From positions 153,315 through 217,314 of the forward strand of contig CAXAMN010001237.1 in assembly GCA_963970005.1 (NCBI GenBank): 64,000 nt of DNA, in the 5' to 3' direction. The DNA comes from Durusdinium trenchii (taxonomy: Eukaryota; Sar; Dinophyceae; Suessiales; Symbiodiniaceae). How positions within the stretch are numbered: position 1 is the stretch's first letter; each line of letters opens with the position of its first letter. Below are positions 33,184 to 45,531 of the stretch, piece by piece. The notes under the pieces are model-generated. The model saw only the letters and a program-made list of their open reading frames with translations, was not told where the DNA came from and made no database searches. The position numbers and the translations under genes were made by a program.

Positions 33184-36100
33184 GGTTTCTCATCGTCCGG
33201 ATGCTCATTTGGCTTCTGATCCTGGCTTTCTGGCACGCCGTGGCCCGTGGCTACCTGCGGCAGGGCGACGTGCTCCGAAATCAGGCGACCGACGCCGGCG
33301 ACCAGCGGTCGTCACCGGGACCCCGGGGATTTCCCCCGGGGGTGGGAGGAGAAAGAACTCTTTTCGAAAAGAAAAAGATGATGCGAAGCTTTGAACACAT
33401 AGAATCTCACGGGCTCTGAGCTATCTATCGACTGCCTGGGCGTGTTTTGCATGGTCTTTTGGAGGTTTTGGTAGTCGGCCGCGTGAAGATCTGAGGCCAA
33501 AGAGTAGAGACCTGTTGGCCTGAAGAATGGGGGAATGAATATTGAAGTGAACGATGATTAAAGATGTGTGTTAAAATTCTATGATGATTCTATCTCTCAA
33601 GTCCTGAAGGTATGTAGATGAGGAAGGACATGAAAAGACATCGAACAGATGTGGTGTGGGATTTACTCTTCTATTTGATTCTATGTTTGAAAGGGGATCG
33701 TAGGTCGGGAGATGACTCATGTCTCATGATCGGTTGACTCTCGACGACTTGGAGGAGATGAGATGGATGTATGGATCACTTGCCATTTCCGCGGTTCAAT
33801 TTTGGGCACCATTTTTGGGTGAGGTCTATATTTAGGCAGTAGAAGGTTGTGCCCACAAAGACTTCATCCAAGACACCTCTGGGCCTCGAGTAGCCACGAG
33901 TAGTTATTAGTTATTAGTTATCGGCAACGGCCCCAGTTCAGGGCGTTGGTTCAAGCATCCAACTGAGTAACTGTTCAGATGCCGGGCGGCAACTTTCAAA
34001 TGACCACATCCACCGGGGGGTTCCTCCGACCGACCTCTCGACCGACCTGTACGGAAGCTCCGGGGCTCATGGACGGGCTGCCGTGGACCGTCGCAGGCAA
34101 TCCTGTCGACGTGCCTTGGAGGAGTTTCTGAGGCGGAAGGGGAACAAAGAAAGAGGAGCCCAGGACTCTTCCCTTTGAAGATCCTCATTTTTTTTTTCCG
34201 AAAAGCCACCTGCGAAGGGTTCTCCGAACGGCCAACTTCAACCGTCCAACTAATGATCATTGTTGTCGATCATCTTCTGAGAGCTGAGGTGCTGTTCAGA
34301 GATCCGTCCATCCGTCCCCTACACTGGGTTTGGGTGTGGTAGAGGTTCATCAGTCTAGGACTTTCTGCTGCACGCTGGAAGGCAGCCTATGGATCTTCCA
34401 ACTATGCAAAGTATCTGACCTTTTCATCCAAAAACCTGCCAGAAGGCAGACATTTTGCATAGCCGGAAGATGCAGGTTTGTGACACCCTGAGGTTAAGTC
34501 GGGCCCAGCACCCTGGATTTTCTTGGCAACCCCGGACGGCGACCCGGGGGGGAAAGGGGCGGGGAGCCTGAAGCAGAAGGCAGGCCCAGCTTTTTGGGCA
34601 TGGTTTTTCACCACTCATGAGAGCAGCTGTTCGATGTTCGAAAGGAATCAAGACTTGGGTCCCAAAAAGCACGGAACACCTTTCTCCGAGAAAAGAAAAC
34701 GCAAACCTCAGGGTGAAGCACACCCTGGGCCTCTTGATCTTCGTGTCCTACGGCATCTTGTTGAAGATCATGTTCAAGGATATGCCCGGCGAGATGCATC
34801 ACGGCCGATGGGCGGTCGAATGCCCTCGTGGCCTGGCGAAACAGGGTCTCGTCCACCAAGGGAGCCAGTATGGCCAGGGAACCATCAAGGAGGTAGACAA
34901 AGGGGCCATCAAGGAGGCACCCTTTGGGGTTTGCTCTTTGGGAGGTAGGGTACCCTAGATGGCCTGGCCTGCCTTATAGTTGGCTTGGTTTGGATGACGA
35001 ATAGAGGTTCTCAAACCCCGGTCGTGTTTCTTCCACGTGCGATCCTGCGGTACGAAACTGACCCCTCTGTTTTTTTCTCAACAGGACATCATATAGTGGG
35101 TGTGCTTTCAATCCAAAGACTTTGAACGTTGGAGAGTAGCGCAGTTGATGCCTGGACCACCTCTTGCTTCCAACAACGGAGTGGACCCTGAGAAAGGGTT
35201 CCTTGATTCGATTTCATCTCTTCAACAGTGGACAGCCGCTTGATGAGATGGTCAGATGTAGGCAATGATCAACTCTGAGCTTGTGCCTTGGACTCCTCCA
35301 AGTCCCTCCCTGGCCGCCCTGAGCCCTGGGCCGCCCCTGGCCGCTGCGAAGGCTTTTCCATCCTGGGGATCTCCGACAACATCGTTCCGCTAGCGCTCTT
35401 CACCGAGCCACTGGGCGGCAGCGGTGCTGGGCGGGGTGCTGCTTCAGTGGTCGAACCAAGCCAGGCATGCGAGGCCCCCATGTTTGGTGGCCACCATGCG
35501 AGGCCGCCTGAGACGCCCCGTGGGTCTCCGGCGGGGGGTTCATGGGGTTCGAAACCCGTTTTGTCCGGTGTTTGAACTGGCGAACCGAAGAGTCTGTAGC
35601 GGGTGTGTTGAAAATCCGCTGGATTTGGGGGTTGAGGGTTTTGAGATGTTTCCATTTCCAGTCTGAAGTTGCAGAAAGCCTCTTTCTTCGATCCCTTACC
35701 GGTTTGCATGGGGCAGAAATCCGTCCCACACCTGTTCTCACTGTTTAAGGCTTCTGTCCAACTACCTGTCCGACACCTGTTTACTCCATCCCTCACTGCT
35801 TGCTCACTTGGAATCCGCAAGACATCTCTGTCCGACATCTCTGTCCGGCACCTGTTTGCACATTGGAGGAATTTGTCTTAGACTCCACACCTGCCGGGTT
35901 CTCCCTGCCGTATCTGCCGGAGTCTCGTGTTTTTGGAGGGTTTCCTCCGGACGCAAGAAGCGAAAGGAACAGAATACTGTGCTGTTGCAAGCGCTGAGGT
36001 TCCTTTCTTCAGCGCTCAGGCAATATCGAATCCTTTCTTCCGTTTTGGCCCTGTGATAGGACGTCCGCGAGCATTTTTTTGTTTGGAATGCCCAAAAGGG

Positions 36101-36458
36101 AGAGGAGTGGGCATTCTTTTCATCATACATCGTCTTTGTATCTCAGAGGGTCCTTGAGAAGTTGTGGCATCCGAGGGATGGTGCCCCTGACCCTTGGCCA
36201 CGAAAGGATCTCCAGCTTCCATCCAATTCCATCCAACGAGTTGAGACATCTTCCAACCTTCGCAGAGAGACGTGTCGCGGCTCCAACCCGCCCCCCCTTC
36301 GTACCTCCCCAAGAAAGGACACCTCCAACGAGTGGACTGGAGAACTCCCGTCCCCCCTCAGGTTCTGTTACTGGATGACCAAAGCGCAGACCTTGTTCAT
36401 GCCTGCAGTGATTGGCGTGGTGGTGACCGCCGTCGTACTGACCATCCTGGGCTTTCAG
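33184..36458 (+). CDS. Hydrophobic exons before the second cyclase domain (membrane cassette 2, partial)
   Basis: Three exons each encode one membrane helix. About 33184-33284 follows GCGTCAG and reads FLIVRMLIWLLILAFWHAVA, then RGYLRQGDVLRNQ. 34712-34778 follows CCTCAG and reads VKHTLGLLIFVSYGILLKIM. 36409-36458 follows CTGCAG and reads IGVVVTAVVLTILGFQ. Each sits next to a plausible acceptor and has GC-rich codons. A further hydrophobic stretch near 35400-35450 is possible. Position fits the second six-helix unit of a membrane-bound two-domain cyclase. The cassette is incomplete: about half of the expected helices are missing, either unfound or absent. Confidence 0.5.
33285..34711. other. 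Probable intron, no exon seen
   Basis: Lies between two hydrophobic exons of the presumed cyclase gene. Mostly moderate-AT DNA with many stops in all frames and a short TTATTAGT tandem near 33905. I found nothing else to annotate. Confidence 0.4.
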
Positions 36459-36920
36459 AGCGCCACTGGGCCGCACGTCCGACCGATGCCGCTCCGCCCA
36501 GGGCATTTGAGGATCCATCTGCCGAAGCGTCGATCGAGTCAGATCCAAGCGACAGCGACTCAGCGCGAAGCCGTTTGGGGTCTCACACTTCAAGGAGAAA
36601 CACATCCAACACAAAACCACAGTTTTCTCGGTGCTTCATTTTACCTTCGACGGTCCTCTGCCGCGATCCGCCACCAGGGGCCAAGGTCCCAAGAATTCCA
36701 GCGATCGTCGCCGGCAATCTGCCCCCGGGCAGTTTTTTTGTATTCACCAAACGCCGAGGTTTGGGCCAGTGGACCTTTCCTTCCCCCCACCAAAAAAAGG
36801 ATAGGCCGAGGTCGTACTGTCCTGCTTCCGAGCTGACACATTGTTTGGTCGTTTTGTTTGGTGTGGTTTGAAGATACCTACTAGGCTGGTGACCAAGGCT
36901 CTTCTTGAAGGCCAACGCCG

Positions 36921-37145
36921 ATGGTCGTCTCCGAGTTCGCAGGCCGCCCGAACGGGCGGATGGTGTTCAAGACGCCGCGTCCGGTCGACCGGATTGTGGC
37001 CTGCTCCAAGGATGTGGATACCGGTGGCCTGCTGATTTTCTTGGTTGCTCGGGGCACCCAGCGCGGAGACGATCCGGCTGGGATGGTAGCGCAAGCCGAG
37101 AGCGCGCCAGAGTCTGACTGGGACGGGTCCAGGGCCTCCTGGACA
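36921..37145 (+). CDS. Candidate exon between membrane cassette 2 and the second cyclase domain
   Basis: The open frame reads MVVSEFAGRPNGRMVFKTPR, then PVDRIVACSKDVDTGGLLIF and LVARGTQRGDDPAG, and ends in an acidic Ser/Glu/Asp stretch. It looks like a compact cytosolic segment. Family unknown. Two other frames are open, so the frame is chosen only on composition. Confidence 0.35.
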
Positions 37146-37459
37146 TGGGTGTCTTCCAAAATCAGCAGCATTCAACTTCCAACCTTCCAAATCTTCCAAC
37201 AGCCAATTGAGACCAAGGGTCTCACCCTTCACCTGTAGTAGGACTGGATGACCGTCCGTGGGCGGAGCTGACCAGCAAACCATAGAGCAAGCAGGTTCTT
37301 GGCAGGGCCGTCCCGGTGAACAGCCCTGCATGGACGCAGTCACTCCCTGAGTCCTCATGGTAGAAGTGGAGGTGGCTCCTTGGAGGTGGCTCCTTGGAGG
37401 TCCTTGGAGGACCCCTTTGTATCCTTGGTGTCCTCTTCCACTTTTTGGTAAAACCATTT

Positions 37460-37639
37460 CAGGGCAGTCTCACGTTAAAACCTCCATCTTCGTGGAGCCC
37501 AAGGGATCGGAGACGCTGGAAACGAACGAACCCTCCACGCGCCTGCGCATGGCCCGCACGCATGGCCGCCAGGTCGTCAGCCTGTTCAACGCCTTTCGGA
37601 TCTTCTCGATGGAGTATGTCCTGCGCGAGAGGCGGCCGG
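37460..37639 (+). CDS. Candidate exon, Arg-rich helical, upstream of the second cyclase domain
   Basis: The frame reads VKTSIFVEPKGSETLETNEP, then TRLRMARTHGRQVVSLFNAF and RIFSMEYVLRERR. The long charged amphipathic helix would suit the linker that joins a membrane cassette to a cyclase domain. No family motif confirms this. Confidence 0.4.
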
Positions 37640-39259
37640 GGGGGTCCCAACGCGTCGCAGCGAGTTGCAGCGGGTGAGTTGGGGATGAGGTTGGACGGGT
37701 GAGACGACCCGGGGGTGAAGCCTCTCCATGTCTCGTCTCGTTTGGTGAGGCACATTGGGATGCGCCGGGTGGAGATGATGCAAGAGAAGATGGAGGCCGA
37801 AGATCTCGGGAGAAGGAACTATCGATTGGAACCGTGGACGTTGAGACGTGTCCAGTCCAGCGCCTGGAGGGTTCTGGGACCGTCCAAAAACCGCACGCTT
37901 TTTTTAAACAATACGGGGCATCTCGACTCTCCAACAAGGATTTTGAAGTTTTTTGGTTCTTGGCACAAAGTGGTCTATGGGGCAGACAAGAGCTTAGGTC
38001 CCTAGATGTATTGGGCTGGATGACTCGTCGAAGCCAAAAAGAACAAGTACACGCCCTGAATGTCGATGTTGATCTCCATCTGGCAGGACATTTTGAAAAC
38101 GTTGATGCCTCCGCTGGTCATCAAACAGATCAAAAGAACCTTTGCTGCAAGGGATTGCGGTGCTTGCCGCGAGCGGAGGTGAGAGAGGACTTCCCATCCG
38201 ATCTAGGTCTCTAGGTTTGGCTTGTTTCTTGCTGCCAGCACCTGGACTTCCCCAGGACCATGAAGTTCTTGGAATCAATCTTCTTGGGGAGTCCCGCTCC
38301 TTTGGCTTCGTTCTCCAGATTCCTCCTGTGTCAGGGTGGCCCTGGAAATTTCAGGCTCGAAGCGGCGACCGTTGTGAGTTGTGACCCTTGCCGACCGTGA
38401 CGTGACGGACCTGTCCGTTCCACCACCCCCGGCAGCTCGCGAGCCTGGGGGGGGGGGCCAAGGTCTCTGGACCCTCCTCGCCTTCCCAGCCTTGGCTCGC
38501 AGCCTCCCCCCCCCTCCCCCCGGCTCCGAGCTGTCCGCGCGGCGCTCCGGTGGCTCGAGCTGTTGCAGCAGCGGCGTCCGCCCACCAAGGCCAGGGCACC
38601 TTCGTGTCACACAACTACCGATCCGCCCCTGGGCGGCGGAACGCGTGCGCGGAGAGGAGGGCGCGCGCCCGGTCTGCGGGAGAGGAGGGCGAGAGGTTGG
38701 TGACGTGGAGGACGGTGGAAGAAGCTAAAAAAATGGGGTGGCCAGAAGGGTGGCACCAGAACGTGGAAGAAGGCCACAAAACTTGTTCTTGGAATAGCAA
38801 GCAGCAAATAGCAGCAAGGACTTGCTCAGGGCTTCAGGACAGTTGAGACCACTTCCTATTGTGAATTGAGACACTTTCAGGACTTTCCCCTTTGTGGTCT
38901 TCTCGACTCCGAAAGACTGTGTTGAACATGTTGAACCTTCTTGGGTCAAAGAGGCCTGGTCGCGAACGAGGGTCCAATGTCCCACCTTTTTAGTATGACA
39001 TAAATCTGGTATGACACGTCCTTCACGCCAGGGTTGGCAGTGGTACTTCTCCCTCAACGGCCGCCCTACCTACACCCCTCCATGTTTCTTTTTCTTCCGG
39101 ACCCGACCTGGTCGGTGGTTTCTGGACCTTCCGTGAGCTTTAATATAGATCACTCTATAGGAAACACCTGGAGGCTTCAGCCTGCCCGGTCGGAACCGCT
39201 CGCTCTGACCGCCCGGTCGGTGGTTGCGACCGCGTGGCTGGTGCGTCCGCCCGACTGAG

Positions 39260-42200
39260 GCGACCATTGCACAGAGCGACCTCGTGGGCTTCACAACCTT
39301 GGCCTCCTCCAGGGAACCCATGGAGGCCGGAACCTGACGCCCTCGTGGCAGCCGGGGCGGGGAGGGGGCGGGTGGTTCTCGTGGTTCTCCGAAGAAAAGG
39401 GGGGGGTTCATTTCCTTGACAGTGAGTTCAGGATCTCTGAGAGGTTTGACCTTCCTTTCTTGGTCCTAATTCCAACCTCTCTTGGAAAGAACAGGGTGCT
39501 GGGAGATGCCCTCCGAGTCTTCGGCTGTTCTTTTTTGTTTTTGGTGGGTGGGGCGGCCGATTCCGGTCGGGGGGACGTTGGGGGAGGTGGTAGGAGGCGT
39601 TTCGATGGACGTCGCATGGATTCAAGGGACGAGGGAGCTTGCAGGAGGCTTTTTGCACAAGAGACAAGCAACTGAAGATCCAGAACTGCCAGGAGTTCTC
39701 CCTTTGCTGACTTGTTCAAGCAAAGTTGATCATCTGTCAAGCAGTTTCCAGCACCGGAGCCATTCTCCAAGCGGTTCTCCAGAGCCATTCTCCGCTCCTG
39801 GCACATCATGTCTCGCCTCCCGCGAAGACATGTCCAGGTCGTGCGCATCATCAGCGAGCTCTTTGACAAATTTGATGCCCCTCGGGCGGAACAAACACCA
39901 GCGGTCCAGCTGGTGGTGGGAGACCCTCTGCGGCCGAGGTTTTCGGTTGGTCGAAGAGGCATGTGGAAGGATACGTGGAAGCGAAAACTGATCCAGAAAG
40001 CATTTGAGCAACATTTATTTTATTGACGCTTACCTTTTCATGTGGTTTTACACTCTTCGGATCCTTTTCTTGATTCTACTGTATCTACTTGCTCAGACTG
40101 AGTCGATTTACGGATGGTCACTACAGTCATTAGGTGGGCAACTCCCCCATGGATTCGAGGGGAAACCGCAACCCAACCAGCAAGCCACCAGCTAGAGCAC
40201 CCATTCTCCAGTCGTGTCAGAAACTCCCAAGCCACCCATTCTCCGGGCCGAAATGGATACCATCTCGTCGCATGCCCAGCAGTGCCCAGGACCTTGCAGA
40301 TCAGTATAAGATCTACAAGGTAGAGACCGTTGGAGATGCTTACATCGTGCCTTGCTGTGTCGTCCACGGCCGCGGCCACGGCGTACTACTGCCGAAGGAG
40401 TGTCGCCGACTCTTTGATCCTATTTGTACTGGTACGTACCGTAGACTCGTAGACCCTAAGAGACCGGTTCTAACCACCATTGCATTGATCTTGTTTGTCC
40501 CTTGTTTTCACTAAGGACGCTAGACTAACACCACCAGTGTCAACCCTTCTCGGAACGGTCTTCCAAAAGACAGCGGTTCCGGGTCGAGTCACCGGGCCGG
40601 TGGCGCGTGCGCGTGCGCGGCGCGGCCGCGTCTCGCGTGTGACCTCATCGGATCTGAGGCGGGTCAGGCGGACAATCCCCTCACCAGCTGCAACCAGCCT
40701 TTGCTTCTTGAAAGCAGGATGTTTCGTTGGGGACGGGACCGTTTTGGAGGTTGGGCAAGAATTCGTGGCATGTCACACCGTTCGTGGCCAGGACGGCGCC
40801 TTGGCCGGCTTGGTGCCGGTCGAATGGTTTTTAGATGTTTTTAGTGTTTCGTTTTGTATTTGACGCTTCATTAAAGGATACGGCTGGGAAGAAAAATCAA
40901 GGAAAGAACGATCATCCAGGATGAGGATCAATTTCATGTAGTCAGAAATAGTGGAAACAGTTGTATATATAATCCGCAGGCGAAAAAAGACTCGTCAAGC
41001 ATAGTGAAGACAATTAGCAAACAAAAAATATATTGTACATGATTTTTTACCCGGCAAGATATGAACATGAAAGTAACACGAATTGACATTAATCATTAAT
41101 TAATGTTTTTCTTTCATATCTTGGTCTTACAGGATTCTTCATTCTAATCCTACTCCTACATGATTGATGAGAATGAAGACCCCACCTTGAAAATAAGACC
41201 AACCCGCCAAACTATGAAGTTTGAATTCTTTGAATATATAAATAGGTGAATGGAAACACAGAACCTTTATTGACAGATTTCTTATCAGGGTATTTTTCAT
41301 TAGTGTCTATGTTATTCCTGCAACATTCCTTATAAACAATTTTTGCATTTTACTACTTTAGGACCTTTCCTTTTTCTTCTGGCTGGTTCAGCGCGAATGT
41401 ATGCTGGCTTGGATCATCCACGCAAGACAATCCATTGACCTACATCCACATCCATCATCCATCAATCAGGCTTTACCTGTGGCGGCTCTAGGGGTCTTCA
41501 TCTATATCCACAGAGAGAGGGCTTGGTCCAGACTCTTCGAGCGCTTTTCTTAGAACGCTCTACACCACCGCTCTCGTTACGAGGCTGGTGGTGCTCTTCG
41601 GCCTTGGAATGACCATGGTGACACGTACCTGGTCCGCCCAGAAGGGAGAAAACATCAGCCGCTTGGGCCCGCAAGAAGGGGCCGAACCGCGGTGCGGTGC
41701 GGAACTACCTCCGCTCCCGAGCCGTTTTCTTTCGCCGATGGAAACGTGGGGTGGAGCGAAGTACAGCTTTTCGGTGGGTGATGCACATGGGTGATGCACA
41801 TGGGGGGAAAAGGAAGAAAAACACTGTGCGTGAAGGTCAAGGTGATTTTTGCTTTCCCCATGGCTAAATCCATGTAAACCCTCTTCTTCTGCATGGGGAA
41901 TATGTTGTGTTTGTTTTCCAGGTTCCTTAAGCAAATCCAAGTACATGGTTTGCATCTCACTTGACGTTACTTGACACAGGTCGAATGCCCCAAGTCGGAC
42001 GCGGACTCTTCGCCGACCCCGGCGGCCCCCCCGTCTCTTCCAGGTTGCAGGGTGGGCGTTCACACTGGTGAATGCGTGGGTGGCATGGCCCGGATCCCGG
42101 CTTCGGCCGCGCGCGAGGGGGGCGCCCGAAGCCCAACGCTGAGACTCAGAGGGGTTTCCGAACAGATCCGTGAGTGGAACATCGTCCTGAGCCCCTTTTT

Positions 42201-42421
42201 CGAAGCCGGACGCTAATTAGAAGCTCCCTCCTCCCATCCATTTGGTCCATTCCACACATTCTACTTGTAGATGATAGGAGAGAGGAGGGACCGCAGGGAC
42301 CGCGACCCACGACGCACCGCAGGGACCGCTCACCGCAGCACGACGCCTCCACGTTGAGGTGGGCGAGTCGATGCAACGCTACCACCTCTTCGGCGATTTG
42401 ATGCGCCGCCTCGAGCTGCTG
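39260..42421 (+). CDS. Class III nucleotide cyclase, second catalytic domain (C1-like), multi-exon
   Basis: Exons: 39260 to about 39325 (ATIAQSDLVGFTTLASSR, then EPME, before a GC donor); 39838 to about 39876 (VVRIISELFDKFD); 40290-40349 (DLADQYKIYKVETVGDAYIV); about 42051-42083 (VGVHTGECVGG); 42359-42421 (VGESMQRYHLFGDLMRRLEL). The joined pieces follow the cyclase domain order almost without gaps up to GDAYIV. Both metal-binding aspartates are present (QSDLVGF and VGDAYI). The Asn and Arg expected in the GDTVNTASRM region are missing: the sequence is GDLMRRLELL. It is therefore the metal-binding half only, complementary to the domain at 20.2-23.3 kb. The Glu of KVETVG is of the guanylyl type, though in this half it would sit in the non-substrate site. 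The segment between GDAYIV and VGVHTG was not located. Confidence 0.85.
40860..41560. other. AT-rich intron inside the second cyclase domain
   Basis: Clearly more AT-rich than its surroundings, with no open frame worth naming. It contains the inverted-repeat element at 41055-41123. Confidence 0.6.
41055..41123. repeat. 69-bp element with 11-bp inverted ends and an inner palindrome
   Basis: CAAGATATGAA (41055-41065) pairs with TTCATATCTTG (41113-41123). An inner ACATTAAT/ATTAATGT pair makes a second stem. It lies in the long intron of the second cyclase domain. Confidence 0.6.
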
Positions 42422-43691
42422 GGCCGGATCTTCGGGAACCGGGTTCGCCCGTTCTTGGCGGGCGAAAGAGGTGGAGAAGAGGCAAGCCATTTGACGCTGG
42501 CATTGGAAGCACCCCCATTATCATCTTACCAGAATCTTACCATTTTGTTCAATGTTTGGATGAGAGCCAGTTCACCCTGTTCACCCCCCGTGATCTTCAT
42601 CATTTAATTTGTGATCTAGCACAGCGGGGTTGTCTTTGGCTTTGGGTGGTTCTTGCCTGCCCGTTTTGTGCTGGCAAACGCATATAGGGCATGCAGAAGA
42701 ACCTTGGCACATCTGAGAGACATTTATGGACATATATACATCGTACATACTCGTACATCATTACATCATCAACCATATTAAATTAATAATTAGACAAAGG
42801 TCACTGTGTTTCAGGATCCAATATTCTTTCTAGCAGGTCGAGTGCCCTGGTCATTTGGAGATGCACGACCAACGACCCAGACGGTGAAAGCTCCAGACTT
42901 TGGACGTTGAGGAAGGCTGCCAATGCTGGAAGGATGAGAACCTGTCTTTACAGACCAGAGGTGTTTTCCGCGCAAATGGCCTGAACATGTCCTTCCTCGC
43001 CCACTTTTGAGCTGCACCGCTCAAATGAATTTTCTGGCTCTTTTCCTTTCTCCCTGGAAGCATCCTCTTGGGATTCAGCGCTGTAGATGCGATGCCGTGA
43101 AACTCCTTGTCGCACACAGGGGGCTGTTTGATGGCTGGAAGCGCGGACTTGTGCAACGTCATGTAGCAAGTGCTGGATTCCGTCATGTATAATATATATA
43201 AATATAGCGGCCTTTTCACGATCTAAGAGCATTGAACAATTCCCTCCTTCATGATGCTTCGTTCTGTCTCGTCGATCTCTTGCGCAATGCCGTCATATCG
43301 CCCGCCCGCTGAGGATCCTCGAAGCAACCGCTCCGACGGGACAGGTTCAAGTCAGCAGGCGAGGATCACGAAGAGTCGGAGAAGGTGGTCCACCGCTGGA
43401 GGAGACTATGGGGAGAACGTGGTTGTCCGACTTGAAGCCTCCAACAGGTCGGAGACCGGAGACCTGAGACCGGACCAACTTGTTTGCTGGCATGGGGACC
43501 GTTGGTTCGAAGCGGTGGAAGGTTTCGCGGGTGTGAATGGAGATTCCTTGACGAGAGCAGCCGGCGGCCAGGGCTTGCAAGCTAGCGGTGGAGTCGCAGA
43601 TCCAACGTCACCCTCAAGAGGCGCCGATCTATGCTGCGCAAGCGCTTCCGCAGATTCTCGGGGACGCGCCGGGAGTTACCGGGGCGTTGGC

Positions 43692-43722
<31 letters not shown>

Positions 43723-43748
43723 TTTTTTTCTTCTTTTCTTTTTTTTTG
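43692..43748. repeat. (GTT)n microsatellite followed by a T-rich tract
   Basis: About nine GTT units run directly into a poly-T/CTT stretch. Confidence 0.95.
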
Positions 43749-44599
43749 TGCGTTTGGTTTGGTTTGGTTGTTTGGATCGGTTTGGTTCTTTGGATTGGTT
43801 TGGTGGCCGCCAGAGTGGTTGAAGCGGCGAAGTGGGTGAAAGTTGGTCAGTGGAGAAGTGCACACATCTGATCACTCAGCACTTCAACTATCAGAAAAGA
43901 TGAAGTGATGAGACAGTATAGGAAAAAGATGAAGTTGATGAGCTCCTGCCCAGTTCTTCACTGTTTAAAGGACTAGTGACTAATGGTCAGACACAGTGGA
44001 TAAGCCATCCGAGCCAGATGGGCGGATGAAGGGTGGCACTGATTTCATCATGTGCACCGGCGCATGGCGGCACGACACTTCTGGTGGACTTGGCCGGCCA
44101 GCGCCAGCCTGGTGCCGTCCATTAGGTATAAAGGAGTCCCGACAGCATCACTGCAGCCCTGCTCTCCTTTGGTGGTTCTTGTTGGATGACTTGTAAGATG
44201 CGCGGTCTGTTTGAACCCGTGATCTGTGTCGCCCAAAATCAACACCCGCAACCCAAGTCTTCAACAATAACATCAAATTACAGCTAAGTTGTGCTAAGCT
44301 CCTGGCAATGCAGCTGTTTTGTCTAAACGGATTCATTCCACCTCCTGACCACCAGAAGACTGCATATTCAGACATAGTGGAAACATGAGGGAAACAAACG
44401 CACTGTTCACACAGCATCAACACTCAGAGACGTCCGATGCTCGTAGAGTCCACATACTTTCAGTCCCCAACTTTCACGGGGTGAACGGGGGTGAACTCCA
44501 CTTCCAATGTTGAGTCAGAGTGTACCTATACATTTCACCCGGCAAATCACCCGAAGGATCATCATGATCATCCATAAGTCTCCCTACTTTCAACACCTA

Positions 44600-44620
44600 T
44601 GTATATATATATATATATAT
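44600..44620. repeat. (TA)n microsatellite
   Basis: About ten uninterrupted TA units. Confidence 0.95.
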
Positions 44621-45531
44621 GAGCCTATATGCTTTTGGAGTGTCAAACCCCCACACCGAACCACCGCAGAAACACCGAACGCTCGCTGCCCCGATTCCTA
44701 CGCTTCTGTTGCGTCACGCCACTCGGTGGCTTGACGCCTCTTGACGCCATGTCGGTCCCACCGAGCTCGGTTCCCTTCGGCCCTCAGGTGGCGGATGTCA
44801 TGGAGCACGTGATTTTCCAAAGCCGTGCAGAGGAGGTCCTCACCAGCTCCAAGGGCTCCTTGGTGCGAACCACAGCGCCGAACGGTGCACGGAAGGCCGA
44901 AGGTTCCCCCCTCGTCTTAGGGTGGTGCGGTGGGTGGTGCGGTGCTCGTGAAGCTGGAAGAAGAACCTGGACGTAGAACCGGAAGAGAGGGCTTCGCCAG
45001 CCCGTCGGGTGGAACCGAACGAACACCCGCACCGTCACCGCCTGTCGCAGTAACCACGTGGACCCGTGACCGAGCGACCACGGCTCCAGGTGAGGTCCAC
45101 GACTACAGTGAGGTGGGTGGGCCGACTTACCTGGCCCGGCCCGCGCCCAAGACGCACACGCAGAAAAGGGGGGCGGCGGAGAAGCAGCGGAGCACAGCGG
45201 TGAGGGAGCGGTGAGCGAGCGGAACTGGAGGAGGTGGGATGGAATGAGCAGTCGCAGGCCCTGAGTTCAGGGGCTCAGGGATGTTCCTGAGTTCAGGGGA
45301 TGTGTAAGTATAGGTAGCCCATTGCTTCAGCTTCCGTCCAACAGAAGTCTTTGATCACCAGACTGAATTTTGACGAACTTTGAATTGACCAGCAGAAAGC
45401 TCAGGCCGTTCATCTTGGTTCCATTCTGCTTCAGAACCCAAAACCACCTCAGTGACTTCCCACCTAAACGTCACCGCCGAACGGTGACGGAAGCAGTCCC
45501 CGCCTCGTTCACGGGCGGATGCGACCCGCAG

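Larger units (their letters stand above)
42422..45531. other. No confident gene between the cyclase and the second M16 block
   Basis: A GC-rich piece at about 43570-43680 reads CKLAVESQIQRHPQEAPIYA and could be an exon. A piece at 44770-44880 reads GPQVADVMEHVIFQSRAEEV and could be another. Neither has a recognisable family. A GTT microsatellite and a TA repeat are listed separately. Confidence 0.35.

Noticed and set aside
35269..35838. 189-codon minus-strand ORF
   Set aside because: Low-complexity Pro/Gly/Ser-rich translation without motifs, inside a presumed + strand gene.
44770..44880. VADVMEHVIFQSRAEEV as a second M16 zinc-motif exon
   Set aside because: The first His of HxxEH is Asp and nothing else of M16 domain 1 is found nearby.
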